A stretch of 10,113 bases of DNA. It comes from Euperipatoides rowelli. Its lineage: Eukaryota > Onychophora > Udeonychophora > Euonychophora > Peripatopsidae. The stretch lies in assembly GCA_003024985.2 (NCBI GenBank), contig PXIH01S0051386.1. One strand, 5' to 3'. The notes below the pieces were generated by a model. That model was not told the DNA's origin. It saw only the letters and a program-made list of their open reading frames with translations, and did no database searches. The position numbers and the translations under genes are program-made. This document shows positions 1-10,113 of the stretch, in pieces; within the stretch, counting starts at the first letter, position 1; every line of letters begins with the position of its first letter.

Positions 1-684
1 TAATAAACTTATAATTCACAAAATATATTAATGGGGTTAATAAAATATCTTATTTTGAAAGATTAATGTTGTCAGGAATTTTGTGTTTCAACAAAGAATG
101 TTGAGATATTTGATTTTTTGCCTACAAATCTTTAGTATTTGATATTTTTTTTATTATGAATACCGGTACATAGAAAAAAATGCTTAAAAAGTAATAGAAT
201 ATTTTTTTTTAAATAATAGCCTATATAAGTATTTCCATGCTGGAACTGTCTGACCTAATTATGAACTCAGTGATGTATTGCTAAATAATTAAGTGGACCT
301 ATATTTACTATACATTAATTTAAAAAAAATATTGAAAATCAGAGTAATGCCAGTTCCAATTGACAGATGAAAAAAGAAAAACTTAATCATACGCTTATAA
401 AATGCTCAACTTGCTATGACTCAAAAAAGCTACAATGCATAAGACCAGTGATATAAAATCAAACACAAAGCAAATTAGAAAGAATAGTTTTTTTAAAAAA
501 AACTTAGTAATAATGAAGTACTATAAATCATTTTAATTGAAAAATTACAAAATTAGGCAAAAGTATAAGAATATGAAAGGTATAGAACCATTTTAATAAC
601 TAAGAGAAGTAGGCTAAGTATACCATTTAATTGGTTGTAAGAAGTAAGTATTCTCCCGACTATAACAGGCAAACAAAAAATGTT

Positions 685-718
685 GGTTATATACAATATG
701 TGTGTATTGTATACAACC
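685..718. repeat. 14 bp inverted repeat with 6-base loop
   Basis: Arms 685-698 (ggttatatacaata) and 705-718 (tattgtatacaacc) pair at 13 of 14 positions around the loop tgtgtg. In an AT-rich intron this may be chance or a relic of a small element. No function is inferred. Confidence 0.5.
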
Positions 719-1462
719 CAATACATCATTGTGTGAACTCTGAAAACAATTAAAACTTGACTTAGAAGACTCTAAAATAAGAATACAAATTTTCAGTCAT
801 GTGGCTAATTAATAACCATTAAAACATTCTGTAGATTTGCTGTGAGCTTTGAATGTAACCAAAATTCTATCCAAGATAATTTTTAGTTCTTTAATAAATA
901 TGAAATAAAAAGTTGATCTTTTGATATATTACGTACAGTACATAGAAATTAGGCTGCAGTTGATTTTTTTCATTTATTTTTTTAACCTATAGGTTGTCAT
1001 CCTTATGGAATATTATACTTTTTAATAAATGCAGCAATTACGTTTTTAGTCATTCTGACTATGCTTTATGAGAGATTTTACTGTACTTAAAGTGACCAAC
1101 TCTAAGCACTTACAATGGTTCACATTCTAATATACTGTATCTTTTTTTCACTTACAGAAAATCATTTCATTCTATTATGTGCTAAGTTGCACGAGAAAAG
1201 CTGAATCAAAAATCACTATCTATTTTAGATAAAACATTTAGACGTTTTTTTTTTTTTTTAAATTAACAGACTAGAGAATAAATCTTATGAATGTTGAATA
1301 CAGACAAGAAAAAAAATCAAATTATTAAAACCAAGTCCTAGATTTATAAAAAAAATATTACGATATATTTATTTACAAAGAAGTTTTAATCAAAAACAAC
1401 ATCAATAATATTTTTCTTATCACTAAGAATCATAATACCAGATCACATAATTTTAATATTAG

Positions 1463-1636
1463 AATCCCTTATATAGTAAAAACATTTTATTTCACAGATC
1501 AGTCTTTAAACGGAATATATTTATTCGGAATAAAATACCCAAGGAGATGTTTAATCTACCTTTTACCAGTAGTGATTTTAAAATAGATTTAGATAAATTC
1601 TTAAGAGAACTGGAGAGTTTTGGGGTAGTAATATGA
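1463..1636 (+). pseudogene. Possible C-terminal fragment of a LINE-type reverse transcriptase ORF
   Basis: Between an in-frame TAG (1460-1462) and TGA (1634-1636) there is a 57-codon open stretch with a protein-like composition. Its key part is KIPKEMFNLPFTSSDFKID followed by LDKFLRELESFG. It resembles the end of many non-LTR retrotransposon polyproteins, where a WN.LP.E motif is followed by a proline and then by F(K)..LDK.. shortly before the stop (family knowledge). There is no upstream ATG except the one inside the segment, so this is a 5'-truncated relic and not a gene. A run of T-rich sequence and, about 210 bases on, caaataaatagg could be the decayed 3' tail. The assignment rests on pattern resemblance only. 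Confidence 0.4.
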
Positions 1637-2096
1637 GAGTTTTTTTTATTGTTTTTGGAGAGGAGGGAAAGGGGTAACTTATGTATTTTTATTTTAAGTT
1701 TTTTTTTTTTATTCTTTTATCTTATGGCATTGTTTTCTTCTTTTTTTTTTCTGCTTCCTTGTTGGAATAATTATGTATTTTTTGTATCAATGTTGAATTT
1801 TTAATATGTAAAAATATTGTATAGGCATTTATATGCTTAAACTCTAATCAAATAAATAGGTCTATATATCCCTAGTAAGCTAGACTTAGAAATTTTTTCA
1901 CTGCCATCTGTTATGGTATTTGTAAAAAGTTTATTGTTGTGAGTGCTTATCTTTTAAAAAGAAAGATTTTTATCTGATTTATGGTTATGTAAAGTTATGG
2001 TTTTCCTACACTGAAGTTGATTTGATTATGAACCAAGCAAACAATGAATTTATGTGCAAAAATAAAACTTAATGTATACTCTATCTTTATAATTAG

Positions 2097-8684
<6,588 letters not shown>

Positions 8685-9492
8685 GTAAGGAATTCAATTC
8701 TCTATCACGTTTTTTTATACAAAAAAAAAGGATTAATTATGTATTTGATTATTATGTGAAATTAAAATATTTAAGCTTAGATCATTTGCTTTGTATACGA
8801 TGTGATGACTGTGTTCCGTATTCAAAGCCTTTATGACATGTATTTTAACTTGATTAGCCTTTATTTTTTTAAAAAAAAAGGTAAATTTAAAGTTATTACT
8901 TCAGGCATAATTTGTTTAATTCTTTAGGAATGAAATGAGCCTGTACACACTCCCTTACTACTTAAAATATGCACATTGGAAAATGACTGATTCATATATT
9001 AGTTTTTTTTTTCTTTTATTTATACATATACTGTACCACTTCTACACTTGAAAAAGTTATTAATTTTGATATTAGCATGAAACTGACTTTTCATTACCAT
9101 TTTGTCTTTCTCCTTAATTTTAATATTTTTTTTTCTTTACGGTCTTTTCAAAGTATGAAAAGTGAAATTATAATCTGACTTATCGGTCAAATGAAATGCT
9201 ACTTTTTTATAATTGAGTTTCAAAGACAATTGCTAAAAAATAAATACCACTTAAAAAAATAATAAAAAAAAAGTTTTTTTAAAGATAAACAGAAGAAATA
9301 TTTTTACCCTCATTTTTGACATTTCAAAATACGATGTATAAATTTGTGTGGGGTCCAAGATTATTTTGATAAGGATATAAGTTACAAAGAAATTCCTATC
9401 AATAGGCCATAATACAGTATTTCCCAGTATTTCTGATCTACTGTAAGTAGCAAACATGTTCCGCTTTTAGTTAACTTTGATTTGATTTTTAA

Positions 9493-9648
9493 AAAAAGAC
9501 TAGGATCATATTGGCACAATGGAAGTCTTTGATGATGATTCTGTACAAGTGGTATCAAAAAGTAATTAGTCCATATGAGTTTGAGCCTTTATCTGGTGGA
9601 GGTAATGAATCAGCTTCATCTGATATTGGTCCCGCTATAATGGAGTAA
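9493..9648 (+). pseudogene. Broken small ORF with PYEFEP motif, possibly mobile-element or P2X7-like
   Basis: One frame is open from 9493 to the TAA at 9646-9648 and ends with KVISPYEFEPLSGGG and NESASSDIGPAIME. A second frame has an ATG at 9519 and reads MEVFDDDSVQVVSKSN before TAG at 9567-9569. Both halves look protein-like, so a frameshift near 9550-9567 may separate an acidic start from the PYEFEP part. A PY.FEP motif followed by a Ser/acidic stretch is common at the N-terminus of the P2X7-like cytoplasmic-domain proteins that are numerous in invertebrate genomes, often near transposons (recollection, not checked). It carries no HDAC sequence, so it is read as an intronic insertion relic. 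Confidence 0.3.
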
Positions 9649-10069
9649 CATGAGTCGCATGCTGTAATATTTGCAAAAAGTAGTAAATGTTAATATATTA
9701 TTATTTTTGCTTGTTTTATTATTTATATTATTTTTATTATTATCAAGCATAAACAACCACAGCTAAACACAATTGGTTATGTAAGGGCTTTTTCTTGATT
9801 AATGATTATTAACCGACCAGCATTTTTATTTTTTACTTAAATATCTATCTTCATATCGGCTACTCATATCTGTTTTATATGTATTAAAAATTTACAAAGT
9901 AATGTACTGTATGTGTATTTTTAAACTATAGTATAACCTTCATGATTACTATTAATTTGATGTAGAGGTACTAATGGCCATTCTGTGTAATTCATGTGGG
10001 TTATTATGCACAATATTTTAATAGTAAAATAATATCCAATTTTGATAGTTTTCTCTTCCTAGTAATCGG

Positions 10070-10113
10070 CAGTGATGGGTAAGTTAATGAAATTCCTTAA
10101 CTGAGTTAAGTTA
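10070..10113 (+). mobile_element. Left end of a hAT-type DNA transposon or MITE, cut by window end
   Basis: From 10070 the sequence reads CAGTGATGGGTAAGTTA and continues with alternating gttaa/ttaac blocks. It closely resembles the widespread hAT terminal pattern CAGTG(T/A)TGGG(T/A)AAGTTA followed by imperfect TAACT/AGTTA repeats. A small palindrome, cttaact-g-agttaag, lies at 10096-10110. The eight bases before it (gtaatcgg, 10062-10069) would be one copy of the target-site duplication. The rest of the element lies beyond the window, so it is unknown whether it encodes a transposase. Confidence 0.6.

Larger units (their letters stand above)
1..2096 (+). other. HDAC3: Upstream HDAC3 intron (3' part)
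   Basis: No exon encoding the HDAC3 N-terminus (the GHPMKPHR and LHYGLYKKM regions) could be found, so this stretch is read as the 3' part of an intron ending at the AG of 2095-2096. It is AT-rich with T runs near 1243-1258, 1700-1710 and 1740-1750. It contains a short dyad (685-718) and a probable LINE ORF remnant (1463-1636), described separately. I see nothing else in 1-680 or 1640-2090 beyond simple A/T sequence. Confidence 0.75.
8685..10113 (+). other. HDAC3: Start of downstream HDAC3 intron
   Basis: Begins at donor gtaagg and runs off the window. No exon matching the next part of HDAC3 (YKHLFQPV and then the GADSLGCDRLG motif) is found. It contains A/T runs, a broken ORF with a PYEFEP motif (9493-9648) and a hAT-like terminus at 10070. 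Sequence between 8840 and 9490 and between 9650 and 10060 shows nothing more that I can support. Confidence 0.8.

Noticed and set aside
269-276. cagtgatg as another hAT end
   Set aside because: The following bases lack the GGG-AAGTTA pattern, and no inverted counterpart was found. The same holds for cagtgatg near 7497.
992-1090. Possible exon after a strong-looking acceptor (ctatag) reading GCHPYGILYFLINAA and on to a stop
   Set aside because: The GCHP start recalls HDAC GHPMKP only superficially. The rest does not match, it stops after 32 codons, and no donor is seen.
8685-8836. Open extension of the HDAC3 exon past 8684
   Set aside because: A good donor (gtaagg) sits at the conserved DDQ|S junction, and the extended protein stops resembling any HDAC.
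9251-9457. 68-codon minus-strand ORF
   Set aside because: It ends in a Phe/Leu/Lys homopolymer-like tail from A/T runs and shows no family features.

Overview
The window is eukaryotic, almost certainly metazoan, nuclear DNA: very AT-rich by eye, dominated by long introns with A/T homopolymer runs and worn mobile-element fragments. It contains one recognisable gene on the + strand. This is the middle part of a class I histone deacetylase of the HDAC3 type, split into six exons (2097-2239, 2352-2433, 6060-6116, 7822-7877, 8372-8505, 8604-8684). All introns are GT-AG. Joined, the exons give 553 coding bases: 184 whole codons plus the first base of the next one. They align without any gap to residues 47-230 of human HDAC3 as I remember that sequence. 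Both ends of the gene lie outside the window: about the first 46 residues upstream, and everything after the GIDDQ motif downstream, including the third zinc ligand and the catalytic tyrosine.

Layout. 1-2096 is intron, with a probable fragment of the C-terminal end of a LINE-type reverse transcriptase ORF (1463-1636) and a short dyad (685-718). 2097-2433 holds two exons around a 112 bp intron. 2434-6059 is a 3.6 kb intron with a possible inverted-repeat-bounded insert (3626-4281), a less AT-rich block (about 5490-5690) and two adjacent small hairpins (5692-5772). 6060-6116 is the small exon with the catalytic His-His pair. 6117-7821 is a 1.7 kb intron holding a 13 bp direct repeat pair and a striking long hairpin (6999-7195; 89 paired positions, no substitutions). 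7822-8684 holds three exons with short introns. 8685-10113 is the start of a further intron, with a broken small ORF carrying a PYEFEP motif (9493-9648) and, at 10070, what looks like the terminus of a hAT-family DNA transposon running off the window.

The host cannot be named from this sequence. HDAC3, the LINE-like remnant, the hAT end and the PYEFEP-type ORF together would fit an AT-rich invertebrate (an echinoderm or cnidarian is a guess). I found no bacterial-type operon, CRISPR array, tRNA or rRNA, and no convincing previously undescribed system. The long fold-back hairpin is the most unusual object here.
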